A stretch of DNA of 11,691 bases, from positions 2,276 to 13,966 of the forward strand of contig DMQT01000129.1 of assembly GCA_003455595.1 (NCBI GenBank). Reading direction: 5' to 3'. Source of the stretch: Betaproteobacteria bacterium. Lineage in GTDB: Bacteria > Pseudomonadota > Gammaproteobacteria > Burkholderiales > Sulfuriferulaceae. How positions within the stretch are numbered: position 1 is the stretch's first letter; each line of letters begins with the position of its first letter. Shown in pieces: positions 1 to 7,773 of this stretch. Made by a program: the position numbers and the translations under genes. The notes beneath the pieces were generated by a model, which worked only from the letters and a program-made list of their open reading frames with translations, searched no databases and was not told where the DNA came from.

Positions 1-24
1 TTTTTATGTGCGGGCTGACGCTGC

Positions 25-288
<264 letters not shown>

Positions 289-292
289 CTAG

Positions 293-778
293 CTAAAGTG
301 ACTGAATTTTGGCTTGCAGTTTTTGCACCACAAGCGGCTGTACAAACTGGCTGACGTCGCCACCCAACTGGGCAATCTCACGCACCATGCTGGCAGAAAT
401 AAACATGAATTGCTCAGCGGGCGTCATGAACACCGTTTCGACACCCGGGTTCAGATTACGGTTCATCCCGGCCAGTTGAAACTCATATTCGAAGTCTGAC
501 ACAGCACGCAAGCCGCGCAAAATAATATTGGCGCGCTGTTGCGCCATGAACGTCATCAGCAAGCCGGAAAAACCCTCCACCCGCACCGCAGGCGCGTCGG
601 CAAACACCTGCCTGGCAATCTCCACTCGCTCATCCAGATCGAAAAACGGGCGCTTGTGCCCTCCCGCCGCGACCGCGACCACCACTTCGTCAAAAATCGA
701 CAGGGCGCGCCGCACCAGGTCTTCGTGGCCACGGGTGAGTGGATCGAAGGTGCCGGGGTAAACCGCAATTTTATGCAT
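293..778 (-). CDS. coaD: Phosphopantetheine adenylyltransferase
   Basis: CoaD transfers AMP from ATP to 4'-phosphopantetheine, giving dephospho-CoA, the penultimate step of coenzyme A synthesis in the cytoplasm. The 161-residue product matches the usual family size. It opens with the family signature ([12 protein letters not shown]), which contains the T-x-G-H nucleotide-binding motif at residues 15-18. It also has the conserved RGLR segment at 89-92, and ISASMVRE at about 127-134 in place of the more usual ISSTxVR. The open frame runs upstream to 874, but I chose the ATG at 778: the family signature begins directly after it, AGGAT lies in front, and the upstream extension is antisense-like sequence inside rsmD. 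The start overlaps the end of rsmD by 8 bp, suggesting coupled translation. Confidence 0.96.
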   Translation of the reverse strand: MHKIAVYPGTFDPLTRGHEDLVRRALSIFDEVVVAVAAGGHKRPFFDLDERVEIARQVFADAPAVRVEGFSGLLMTFMAQQRANIILRGLRAVSDFEYEFQLAGMNRNLNPGVETVFMTPAEQFMFISASMVREIAQLGGDVSQFVQPLVVQKLQAKIQSL

Positions 779-1370
779 TGCTATCCTGTTCAAGGCTGCC
801 TGATGGCGCGATATCATGTCCGGGTTCAATCCGCTTGAGCAAGCAGAAGTGTGCCTTGCCCGCCCGACCTTCACGCCAAATCACCCAGCCGGCCGGCAAT
901 TGCAGGCTGCCATCGTGCTCAACGTAAACACGCGCGTCCGGGTTCAGGTGCGGCGGCAGTGCGCTCAGCACCGTAGCCTGTAATCCTGCCCCATAAGGCG
1001 GGTCCACAAACACCACATCAAAACGCTGGGTGTTTTCCAGCAGGAATTTTACCCCATCCCGCAGCCGCAATACCACTGTCTCGGCCTGCAAGCTGGCAAC
1101 GCTGGCTCGCAGTGCATCCAGCACATGCCGGCTCTGTTCCACCATCACCACCTGGCGGGCACCGCGCGACGCCGCTTCAAAACCCAGCGCACCGCTACCG
1201 GCAAACAGATCCAGACATACCAGCCCGTCAAGTTCCTGACCCAGCCAGTTGAACAGCTTTTCGCGCACCGCGTCCGGCGTTGGCCGCAGCCCGGCAGCAT
1301 CGGGGAAATCCAGCAAGCGTCGCCGCCATCGCCCGCCGATGATGCGTACCCGGTTTCGCGCCTGACTCAC
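771..1370 (-). CDS. rsmD: 16S rRNA (guanine966-N2)-methyltransferase
   Basis: RsmD methylates N2 of G966 in helix 31 of 16S rRNA, using S-adenosylmethionine, during 30S subunit assembly. The 199-residue protein shows IIGG near the N-terminus, the conserved [15 protein letters not shown] segment starting at residue 29, SAM-binding motif I ([10 protein letters not shown], residues 54-63) and the catalytic DPPY motif at 123-126. Length and motif order fit the family. The start is GTG at 1370-1368, overlapping the TGA of the upstream peptidase as GTGA, with only a weak GGTGG-type ribosome site. The product is therefore probably made by re-initiation after the peptidase. The last 8 bp overlap coaD. 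The rsmD-coaD adjacency is common in bacteria and supports both calls. Confidence 0.95.
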   Translation of the reverse strand: MSQARNRVRIIGGRWRRRLLDFPDAAGLRPTPDAVREKLFNWLGQELDGLVCLDLFAGSGALGFEAASRGARQVVMVEQSRHVLDALRASVASLQAETVVLRLRDGVKFLLENTQRFDVVFVDPPYGAGLQATVLSALPPHLNPDARVYVEHDGSLQLPAGWVIWREGRAGKAHFCLLKRIEPGHDIAPSGSLEQDSNA

Positions 1371-2674
1371 TGCGTGCCGCCACCGACGATCACCGTCACC
1401 ATCCTGTCTGAGTGCACGTGGCGCTTGAAAGCGGCCTGAATCTGCGCAGCGGTGACAGCCTCGATGCGCGCCGGGAAGGCTTCCAGATAATTCAGCGGCA
1501 AGTCGTAAAAACCGATCACGGCCAGGTATTCGAGGATTTTCTTGTTGCTGTCGATACGCAACGGAAAGCCGCCGACGATGTTGTTTTTGGCTTGTGTGAG
1601 TTCCGCCTCGCTGACGCCGTTCTCAACAAATTCGGCCAGCGTATCGCGTACCACCTGCACCGCCTGTTGGGTCTGATCAACCCGCGTCTGCAAGCCCATC
1701 TGGAACACACCGGACGCACGCATCGGTGAAAAATAGCTGTACGCGCTGTATGCCAGCCCGCGCTTCTGCCGCACCTCGTTAAGCAGACGCGAATCAAAGC
1801 CACCGCCGCCCAACACGTAGTTGCCAACATACAAGGCAAAATAATCCGGGTCGGCGCGCGTCACGCCGGGCTGGCCTATCAGCACCTGACTCTGCTTGGC
1901 CGGGAACGGTATTGTGCGCGTCACCGCCTGCGGCAATGCAGGCACCGGCGGGATAACCAAATTCGCAGCTTGGCTGGCGGGAGGCAAAGCGGCGGTAAGC
2001 TGCTGCGCAACGCGCTCGGCATCGGTACGACTGATGTCGCCGATCAGGGCAATGACCGCACCCTGGGCGGCATAATGACTGCGATAAAACGCGCGCAGAT
2101 CAGCCGACGTCAGGCGCGACACGCTGGCAATTTCACCACTGTCGCGCCGCGCGTAGGGGTGGCTGCCGAATACCGTTTGCTGAAACGCCCGTGCCGCGAG
2201 ACTCTCGGGCTGCAGCTCGGCCTGCTTGAGTGCAGCAATGACGCGGGCTTTTTCACGTGCCAGCACAGTGTCTGAAAAGGTCGGCTGCTGCACCATCCGG
2301 GCCAACATTTCCAGTGCGACAGTTCGCTCAGTCGGACTGCTCAGGGTACGCAAGGTGATGCCGGCACGGTCAGCGTCAAAACGCCCACCCAGCACCGCGC
2401 CGACATCGCTCAGACCACGTGCAATCTGATTGTCGTCCAACCCGCCCGCGCCCAGGCTAAGCAAACTGCGCGTCAGGCTGGCCACGCCGCCCTGGCTGGC
2501 AGGTTCGGCTGCGGTACCGGCCGGAAAATCCATGCTCACGTCGAGCATCGGCAGATCATGATTTTCAACAAAATAGACTTTGGCACCGTTGGCCAGCACC
2601 CAGTGCTGTATCGGTAAGGCGGCGTGCGCGCTCACACTGGCGCATAGCGCCAGCAATATCATCCAGAAACGCAT
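1367..2674 (-). CDS. Exported M16 peptidase homologue lacking the zinc motif
   Basis: This 435-residue protein has the two-lobe architecture of M16B peptidases (pitrilysin/processing-peptidase superfamily). A signal peptide (residues 1-19, ending in A-x-A) suggests export to the periplasm. At the position where active members carry H-x-x-E-H, it reads GGVASLTRSLL, so the three residues are replaced by S66, R69 and S70 and no zinc site can form. The C-terminal lobe keeps the family's arginine/tyrosine substrate-binding signature (R305-G-L-A-Y309). This fits the non-catalytic subunit of a heterodimer whose zinc-binding partner is the gene immediately upstream; such split M16B pairs are known in other proteobacteria. 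The ATG at 2674 shares one base with the partner's stop (TGATG) and has AGGAGG nine bases ahead. The natural substrate is unknown. Confidence 0.92.
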   Translation of the reverse strand: MRFWMILLALCASVSAHAALPIQHWVLANGAKVYFVENHDLPMLDVSMDFPAGTAAEPASQGGVASLTRSLLSLGAGGLDDNQIARGLSDVGAVLGGRFDADRAGITLRTLSSPTERTVALEMLARMVQQPTFSDTVLAREKARVIAALKQAELQPESLAARAFQQTVFGSHPYARRDSGEIASVSRLTSADLRAFYRSHYAAQGAVIALIGDISRTDAERVAQQLTAALPPASQAANLVIPPVPALPQAVTRTIPFPAKQSQVLIGQPGVTRADPDYFALYVGNYVLGGGGFDSRLLNEVRQKRGLAYSAYSYFSPMRASGVFQMGLQTRVDQTQQAVQVVRDTLAEFVENGVSEAELTQAKNNIVGGFPLRIDSNKKILEYLAVIGFYDLPLNYLEAFPARIEAVTAAQIQAAFKRHVHSDRMVTVIVGGGTQ

Positions 2675-4059
2675 CAGCGCAGCCCTCCTGTCTCGGTATG
2701 GCGCATACCCGGTACGGCAGGGCGCGACGGCAGTGTGTCCAGCGGTTGCGGATCCAATGTGGCAACCGTAAGCTGGTCGTCCACCAGATATTTGCGCGCC
2801 ACTTCACGCACCTGATCGGCGCTCACTGCCTGTAGTTTTTTCACGCGCGCGTCGAGCTCAGCCACCGGCAACCCTACGGTCGCGTATTCGCCGATTTGCA
2901 TCGCCTGGAAAAAGCTCGAATCGCGCTGATATACATCGGTAGCCACCACCTGCGCCTTGACGCGTTTGAGTTCGTCTGCGCTGACGCCGTCACGTTGCAG
3001 CAGGACAAGTTGGGCGCGTAACGCCGCTTCCAGATCCGCCGCGCCTTTACCTTCAGCCGGTGTGCCGTCGAGCAGGAACAGCCCCGGCCCTCGCGCCACG
3101 GCGTCATACCCCGCGCCGGCTTCGTTCGCCACGCGCTGCGCGCGCACCAGGTTGCGCGTCAGGCGTGCCGCATCGCCGCCATCAAGTATCGCCGCCAGCA
3201 CTTGCAGTGCATATGGCTCCCAGTCGGTTTGCACATTGCGTAATACGGGTACGTGATAGGCCATGATCAGGTATGGCAGCCTGGCCGGCGCCTTGACGCT
3301 GACGCGCCGGATACCGGTTTGTTGCGGTTCCAGTTGCGGCTTGCGTGTCGGCAGAGGCTGCGCCGCTATTGGACCAAAATAGCGCTCGGCCAGGGCTTTT
3401 ACATCGTCGGCACGGATATCGCCCACCACCACCAGCGTGGCGTTGTTGGGCACATACCAGCGCTGATACCAATCGCGCGCATCATTGACGTTCATCTGTT
3501 CCAGATCGTTCATCCAGCCGATCACCGGGCGACGGTAGGGGTTGGCCTCAAATGCGCTGGCCATTAACTGCTCGTAGACGCGTGCTTCGGGCTTGTCATC
3601 CGTACGCAGACGCCGTTCTTCCATCACCACCTGGATTTCCTTGGAAAAGTCTTCTGCGGTGAGATTGAGGTTGTGCATGCGATCGGCTTCCAGCTTGAGC
3701 GCCAGTTCAAGACGGTCTTTTTGCAGCTGCTGGAAGTATGCCGTGTGATCGCGGGCGGTAAACGCATTTTCGCGCCCGCCTGCCGCCGCAATCAGCTTGG
3801 AAAATTGCCCGACAGGTACGTCGTGGGTGCCTTTGAACATCATGTGTTCAAGTACATGTGCGATGCCCGTGGTGCCATTGAACTCATCCATGCTGCCAGC
3901 GCGGTACCATATCTGCGATACCACGACGGGTGCACGATGGTCTTCCTTGACGTAGATTTTGAGCCCGTTGGCCAACTCGAATGCCTGCACTGCAGCCAGT
4001 GCCGGCAGGCTCACCAGGCACAGCAAACCGGCGGCCAGAGAGCGCTTGAAAGGAATCAT
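2674..4059 (-). CDS. Exported zinc-dependent M16 peptidase (catalytic subunit)
   Basis: This 461-residue M16B metallopeptidase carries the inverted zinc motif H68-x-x-E71-H72 (HVLEHMMFKGT) and, about 75 residues later, the EIQVVMEERR segment whose glutamate (E147 or E148) is the expected third zinc ligand. An N-terminal signal peptide (about residues 1-22: basic start, leucine-rich core, ALA site) predicts export to the periplasm. The C-terminal lobe lacks the arginine/tyrosine binding signature seen in the next gene, reading RVANEAGAGYD at the equivalent place, so the two proteins probably form one heterodimeric protease. The open frame extends upstream to 4449, but I chose the ATG at 4059 because the signal peptide begins there and the extension is antisense to ftsY. 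The ribosome site is weak. It is the first gene of the five-gene minus-strand unit. Confidence 0.94.
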   Translation of the reverse strand: MIPFKRSLAAGLLCLVSLPALAAVQAFELANGLKIYVKEDHRAPVVVSQIWYRAGSMDEFNGTTGIAHVLEHMMFKGTHDVPVGQFSKLIAAAGGRENAFTARDHTAYFQQLQKDRLELALKLEADRMHNLNLTAEDFSKEIQVVMEERRLRTDDKPEARVYEQLMASAFEANPYRRPVIGWMNDLEQMNVNDARDWYQRWYVPNNATLVVVGDIRADDVKALAERYFGPIAAQPLPTRKPQLEPQQTGIRRVSVKAPARLPYLIMAYHVPVLRNVQTDWEPYALQVLAAILDGGDAARLTRNLVRAQRVANEAGAGYDAVARGPGLFLLDGTPAEGKGAADLEAALRAQLVLLQRDGVSADELKRVKAQVVATDVYQRDSSFFQAMQIGEYATVGLPVAELDARVKKLQAVSADQVREVARKYLVDDQLTVATLDPQPLDTLPSRPAVPGMRHTETGGLR

Positions 4060-4094
4060 TGCAAACCCGAAATGAAGTAACCAGCACGCATGAT

Positions 4095-4122
4095 AAAATA
4101 CGCACAGCAATCCTGCCTGCAA
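4095..4122 (-). promoter_or_regulatory. Candidate sigma70 promoter for the M16-rsmD-coaD-fdx unit
   Basis: Read on the minus strand, the divergent spacer contains TTGCAG (4122-4117) and TATTTT (4100-4095) separated by 16 bp. This resembles a sigma70 promoter with a slightly short spacing. Transcription would start near 4088, giving a leader of roughly 30 nt before the ATG at 4059. No equally good pair is seen on the plus strand for ftsY; TGATAAAAT at 4091-4099 is a possible -10 but has no matching -35. The call is based on consensus and position only. Confidence 0.35.
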
Positions 4123-4156
4123 GTTTTTACCCAACCGTTCAAAGACTGCCCCTACC

Positions 4157-5278
4157 GTGTTTAGTTTCTTCAAGAAATTGGCTGGCAAACCCGCCCCGAC
4201 CGACCCTGACACCACGCTGCCACAGGCCGATGAAACTACGCGGCAGGCCCCGGCTGACAGCAGTTCCCGTGCCGGGAGTGGCGTCGAGCCCGCGCCTGCT
4301 GTCGCGCCCGAACTGCCCACCACCGTGGCGGAACCATCGCTGGAAGACACGCCCAAACTGTCCTGGGCGCAGCGACTCAAGCACGGCCTGTCGCGCACGC
4401 GCGAACAGCTTGGCAAACAGCTGGCCGGGCTATTCAGCCGCGGCGGCAAAATCGATGCTGACCTTTATGACGAGCTTGAAACCATCCTGCTCACCGCCGA
4501 CGTCGGCGTAGATGCGACGCAGTATTTACTCGATGCGCTGCAAGCGCGCGTCAAAAAAGACCGCCTGACTGAAGCCCACGAATTACAGACAGCCCTGCAT
4601 CAAGCCCTGTGCACGCTGCTGGCGCCGCTGGAGCAAGCGCTGGATGTGAACACCCACAAACCTTACGTCATCATGATGGCGGGGGTGAACGGCGCGGGCA
4701 AAACCACCACCATTGGCAAGCTGGCCAAGTACTATCAGTCACAAGGCAAATCAGTATTGCTGGCCGCGGGTGATACCTTCCGCGCCGCCGCGCGCGAACA
4801 ACTGATGGTGTGGGGCGAGCGTAACAATGTGGCAGTGATAGCGCAGGATGGCGGCGATTCGGCTGCCGTGATTTTTGACGCGATTGCAGCTGCCAAGGCG
4901 CGCGGCATCGACATCGTGCTGGCGGATACCGCCGGACGTCTACCCACGCAACTGAATTTGATGGAGGAAATCCGCAAAGTGAAACGGGTAATCCAGAAGG
5001 CCGATACCAGCGCCCCGCACGAAGTATTGCTGGTGCTGGACGCCAACACTGGCCAAAACGCTGTCACCCAGGTCAAAGCGTTTGATGACGCGCTGGGGGT
5101 TACCGGGCTGGTGCTGACCAAGCTCGACGGCAGTGCCAAGGGAGGTGTGATTGCCGCCATCGCCAAAACCCGCCCGCATCCGATCCGCTTCATCGGGGTG
5201 GGTGAAAGCCTGGCCGATTTACGTCCGTTTGTGGTGACTGAATTTGTGGATGCGTTATTCGAGGCACCGGCCGCATGA
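4157..5278 (+). CDS. ftsY: Signal recognition particle receptor FtsY
   Basis: FtsY is the membrane-associated SRP GTPase that receives Ffh-ribosome-nascent chain complexes and passes them to the Sec translocon. The 373-residue protein begins with a short amphipathic membrane-targeting segment (MFSFFKKL), followed by a Pro/Ala/Glu-rich linker to about residue 67 and a second amphipathic helix at about 68-95 leading into the N domain. The GTPase motifs are in order: GVNGAGKT (176-183), DTFRAAAREQL (206-216), DTAGR (257-261), TKLDG (321-325) and the GVGE closing loop (347-350). The start is GTG, with no ATG upstream in frame and no clear Shine-Dalgarno sequence. The acidic A region is short compared with Escherichia coli. 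The stop overlaps ftsE as ATGA. Confidence 0.97.
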   Translation: MFSFFKKLAGKPAPTDPDTTLPQADETTRQAPADSSSRAGSGVEPAPAVAPELPTTVAEPSLEDTPKLSWAQRLKHGLSRTREQLGKQLAGLFSRGGKIDADLYDELETILLTADVGVDATQYLLDALQARVKKDRLTEAHELQTALHQALCTLLAPLEQALDVNTHKPYVIMMAGVNGAGKTTTIGKLAKYYQSQGKSVLLAAGDTFRAAAREQLMVWGERNNVAVIAQDGGDSAAVIFDAIAAAKARGIDIVLADTAGRLPTQLNLMEEIRKVKRVIQKADTSAPHEVLLVLDANTGQNAVTQVKAFDDALGVTGLVLTKLDGSAKGGVIAAIAKTRPHPIRFIGVGESLADLRPFVVTEFVDALFEAPAA

Positions 5279-5928
5279 TTCGCTTTGACAGTGTCACCAA
5301 GCGCTATCCGGGCGGCCATGACGCGCTGCAAAACCTGAACCTAGAAATTGCCGAGGGCGAAATGGTGTTTTTGGCTGGGCACTCTGGTGCCGGCAAAAGC
5401 ACCCTGCTTAAACTGATTGCAGCCATTGAACGCCCCACGTCCGGCAGCGTACTGGTCAACAATCAGAACGTTGGCAAAATGCGGCGCGGCGCGGTGCCTT
5501 ACCTGCGCCGCAACATCGGCCTGATTTTTCAGGATCACAAACTGCTGTTTGATCGCAGCGTAATACAAAACGTGCTGCTACCGCTGCAAATTGCCGGATT
5601 TTCCCGCCATGACGCCGCCAGCCGGGCGCGTGCAGCACTCGATAAAGTTGGCTTGTTAAAGCGCGAAAAAGCCAATCCCATCACCCTGTCCGGCGGCGAG
5701 CAGCAACGCCTGTGCATCGCCCGCGCGGTGGTCTCGCGTCCGGCGCTACTACTGGCGGATGAGCCGACCGGCAATCTGGATGCGCAATACGCGCGCGACA
5801 TCATGGACATGTTCAAAGCTTTCAACCAGGTTGGCGTTACGCTGGTCATCGCCTCGCACGATGAGGATGCCATTCGCACCTATGCCGGGCGCGTATTGCA
5901 TCTCGACCATGGGGTGTTGCAGTCATGA
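5275..5928 (+). CDS. ftsE: Cell division ATP-binding protein FtsE
   Basis: FtsE is the cytoplasmic ATPase of the FtsEX complex at the division septum. Together with FtsX it acts as a mechanotransmitter that controls periplasmic peptidoglycan hydrolases, rather than as a simple transporter. The 217-residue ABC protein shows Walker A (GHSGAGKST, 35-43), a Q-loop glutamine at 86, the signature LSGGEQQ (138-144), Walker B with catalytic glutamate (LLLADEP, 158-164, E163) and the switch histidine H195. Length and the TGNLD D-loop are typical. The gene sits between ftsY and ftsX with 4-bp ATGA overlaps on both sides, so the three are very likely co-transcribed and translationally coupled. GAGG lies about ten bases before the ATG. 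Confidence 0.97.
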   Translation: MIRFDSVTKRYPGGHDALQNLNLEIAEGEMVFLAGHSGAGKSTLLKLIAAIERPTSGSVLVNNQNVGKMRRGAVPYLRRNIGLIFQDHKLLFDRSVIQNVLLPLQIAGFSRHDAASRARAALDKVGLLKREKANPITLSGGEQQRLCIARAVVSRPALLLADEPTGNLDAQYARDIMDMFKAFNQVGVTLVIASHDEDAIRTYAGRVLHLDHGVLQS

Positions 5929-6833
5929 AAACCTGGCTTTCCCACCACCGTCAGGCCATCGTTGCCACCCTCGCGCGCATGGCGCAAACGCCGTTCGCAA
6001 CGGTGTTTGCAGTTATCGCCATAGGCGTTGCCCTGAGCCTGCCAGCGGTGCTGTATGTATTGCTCAACAACGCAGCGCGGCTGGCAGGCACGCTGCCCGC
6101 GCAACCCGAAATCAGCGTCTACATGCGCATGGATGCGACCAACGCGCAAATTAACGACCTGCGCCAGCGCCTCAAGGCACGCACCGATCTGGCTGATTTT
6201 CGCTTTGTGCCGCGCGATACGGCACTGGTCGAACTGTCAAAACAGGCAGGGGTTGCGGATATTTCTGCTGGACTCACGCAAAACCCGCTGCCCGATGCCT
6301 GGGTTTTGACGCCGCGCAAAGCGCAGCCAGAAAACATCACACGCATCGCCACCGCACTGCAGGCCTTGCCTTATATTGATACAGTAAAGCAGGATAGTCA
6401 GTGGGCGCAACGCCTGAACGCCCTCTTGGATCTGGGACATGACTTCGTGATGTTGCTTGCAGTGTTGTTGGGGGCCGCGCTGGTGGCGGTTTCGGGCAAT
6501 ACCATACGGCTGCAGATTTTGACCCGCCGCGCCGAAATTGAGGTGAGCCAGCTGATCGGCGCGACGCATCGCTACATTCGCCGTCCGTTTCTCTATTTTG
6601 GCGTACTGCAGGGTTTGTTCGGCGGACTGGCAGCCTGGCTTGTTGTCGCCGTGAGCATTGACCTGCTGGATCGCCCGGTAGCCGAATTGTCTGCCTTGTA
6701 TCATGCCAATTTCCACTTGCAGTCACTGGGTTTGATACCCGGTCTGACTTTACTGCTGAGCGCCATGCTGCTGGGTGGGTTTGGTGCCTACCTCACCGTG
6801 ACGCGCACGCTGTTTCAGACTGACGCACATTAA
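5925..6833 (+). CDS. ftsX: Cell division permease-like protein FtsX
   Basis: FtsX is the membrane subunit of FtsEX. The 302-residue protein has a cytoplasmic N-terminus, a first membrane span at about 24-47, a large periplasmic domain at about 48-172, and three further spans at about 173-195, 225-248 and 269-291. This is the standard four-span FtsX plan. The periplasmic domain contains the conserved NPLPDAW stretch (120-126), and the segment after span 2 (RRAEIEVSQLIGAT) is the typical coupling region facing FtsE. The periplasmic domain would be expected to contact a hydrolase activator such as EnvC, which is not encoded here. It overlaps ftsE by ATGA. No terminator is visible after its TAA, so read-through into rpoH is possible. 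Confidence 0.96.
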   Translation: MKTWLSHHRQAIVATLARMAQTPFATVFAVIAIGVALSLPAVLYVLLNNAARLAGTLPAQPEISVYMRMDATNAQINDLRQRLKARTDLADFRFVPRDTALVELSKQAGVADISAGLTQNPLPDAWVLTPRKAQPENITRIATALQALPYIDTVKQDSQWAQRLNALLDLGHDFVMLLAVLLGAALVAVSGNTIRLQILTRRAEIEVSQLIGATHRYIRRPFLYFGVLQGLFGGLAAWLVVAVSIDLLDRPVAELSALYHANFHLQSLGLIPGLTLLLSAMLLGGFGAYLTVTRTLFQTDAH

Positions 6834-6853
6834 TTTACCTGAACTTTTACACA

Positions 6854-6880
6854 TTAGCAGTCTCTTATGTGGAGTGCTAA
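6854..6880 (+). promoter_or_regulatory. CIRCE operator (HrcA box) upstream of rpoH
   Basis: The left arm TTAGCAGTC (6854-6862) and right arm GAGTGCTAA (6872-6880) are separated by exactly nine bases. The CIRCE consensus is TTAGCACTC-N9-GAGTGCTAA, so 17 of 18 arm positions match; the only difference is G instead of C at position 6 of the left arm. The element lies 25 bp before the rpoH ATG and covers the best sigma70-like promoter in the spacer. HrcA is the known repressor of CIRCE-bearing heat-shock genes such as groESL, so this predicts HrcA repression of rpoH. No hrcA gene is present in the window. Confidence 0.85.
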
Positions 6881-6883
6881 AAT
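6854..6883 (+). promoter_or_regulatory. rpoH: Candidate rpoH promoter overlapping CIRCE
   Basis: TAAAAT at 6878-6883 matches five of six bases of the -10 consensus. TTAGCA at 6854-6859 is a weaker -35 (four of six), with an 18-bp spacer. Both hexamers lie in or touch the CIRCE arms, the arrangement expected if HrcA blocks RNA polymerase. Transcription would begin near 6890, leaving a leader of only about 16 nt that contains the Shine-Dalgarno sequence. Transcripts entering from ftsX may also contribute. I saw no convincing sigma32 promoter in this spacer. Confidence 0.4.
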
Positions 6884-6884
6884 A

Positions 6885-6900
6885 AATTCCAGGAGGAATT
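6885..6900 (+). promoter_or_regulatory. Inverted repeat enclosing the rpoH ribosome binding site
   Basis: AATTCC (6885-6890) and GGAATT (6895-6900) are perfect reverse complements separated by AGGA. The strong Shine-Dalgarno sequence AGGAGG (6891-6896), nine bases before the rpoH ATG, fills the loop and the start of the 3' arm. In RNA this would make a six-pair, mostly AU hairpin able to hide the ribosome site and easy to melt with heat. It can form only in transcripts starting at or before about 6885, for example read-through from ftsX. It may be coincidental; the pairing itself is plainly visible. Confidence 0.4.
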
Positions 6901-6905
6901 CACGC

Positions 6906-7754
6906 ATGTCACACGCTTTTACCTTACCTGCGCTAAACAACAGCGCCAGCAGTCTGGATAGCTATATCCATACGGTCAACAACTACCCGATGCTCAGTCT
7001 GGACGAAGAAACCGCGCTGGCACGCCGTTTGCGCGACCACAACGACCTCGATGCCGCAGGCCATCTGGTGCTGTCACATCTGCGCGTGGTCGTGAGTCTG
7101 GCACGCAAGTACATCGGCTACGGCCTGCCCCAGGCGGATTTGATTCAGGAAGGCAATATTGGCCTGATGAAAGCCGTCAAGCGCTTCGACCCGGAACGCG
7201 GCGTGCGTCTGGTGTCGTTCGCCATGCACTGGATCAAGGCTGAAATGCACGAGTACATCCTGCGCAACTGGCGGATGGTGAAAATCGCCACCACCAAGGG
7301 ACAGCGCAAACTGTTCTTCAACCTGCGCAGCCACAAAACTGCGTCGCACAGCCTGACACCCGCCGAAGCTGAGGCCATGGCACAGGAATTGGGTGTCAAA
7401 CGTGAGGAAGTGCTGGAAATGGAAGCGCGCTTTTCAGGCCAGGACATTACCTTGGATCCGGTAGGCGAGGATGGCGAAGAGGCGTATGGCCCCTTGGCGT
7501 ATTTGACCAACACGGAAGATGAGCCCGCGCAGATTCTGGTGCAGGCTGAGAGTGAACAACGCGCTAGCACCGGGCTGGTCTCTGCCCTGGACAGTCTGGA
7601 CCCACGCAGCCGCCACATTGTTGAAGCACGCTGGCTGCAGGAAGACGATAACGCTACGCTGCATGAACTGGCGGCACAGTACAACATCTCGGCCGAACGT
7701 GTGCGCCAGATTGAGCAGAAAGCGTTCCAGAAAATGAAGCTGGCATTGAGTTGA
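6906..7754 (+). CDS. rpoH: RNA polymerase heat-shock sigma factor RpoH (sigma-32)
   Basis: RpoH directs RNA polymerase to heat-shock promoters for chaperones and proteases. The 282-residue protein is close to the 284 residues of E. coli sigma-32. It has the sigma70 family region 2 core (about 52-125, including [22 protein letters not shown] and the [14 protein letters not shown] stretch), the diagnostic RpoH box QRKLFFNLR at 133-141, and a region 4.2 helix-turn-helix (about 251-278, [13 protein letters not shown]). The RpoH box separates it from RpoD and RpoS. The open frame begins at 6867, but the ATG at 6906 is the start: AGGAGG sits nine bases ahead and the protein aligns with the family from MSHAF. 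The spacer before it holds a CIRCE box and a Shine-Dalgarno hairpin, and a terminator follows the stop. Confidence 0.97.
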   Translation: MSHAFTLPALNNSASSLDSYIHTVNNYPMLSLDEETALARRLRDHNDLDAAGHLVLSHLRVVVSLARKYIGYGLPQADLIQEGNIGLMKAVKRFDPERGVRLVSFAMHWIKAEMHEYILRNWRMVKIATTKGQRKLFFNLRSHKTASHSLTPAEAEAMAQELGVKREEVLEMEARFSGQDITLDPVGEDGEEAYGPLAYLTNTEDEPAQILVQAESEQRASTGLVSALDSLDPRSRHIVEARWLQEDDNATLHELAAQYNISAERVRQIEQKAFQKMKLALS

Positions 7755-7773
7755 GCCATTTCTGCCCAGCCCC

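Noticed and set aside
779..874. N-terminal extension of coaD by 32 codons to an upstream ATG
   Set aside because: The extension lies inside rsmD in another frame and does not resemble CoaD. The family signature starts directly after the ATG at 778, which has its own ribosome site.
4060..4449. 130-codon N-terminal extension of the zinc M16 peptidase, overlapping ftsY on the other strand
   Set aside because: A clear signal peptide begins at the ATG at 4059. The extension is low-complexity antisense sequence to the FtsY linker and would bury the signal peptide.
4735..5331. Minus-strand open frame of 198 codons opposite ftsY
   Set aside because: It is antisense to the GTPase core of FtsY, whose motifs are all intact. 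The product is Ala/Ser-rich without family features.
6867..6905. Upstream start for rpoH at 6867
   Set aside because: It would translate through the CIRCE arm and the Shine-Dalgarno sequence. The start at 6906 has AGGAGG at good spacing and gives the family length.
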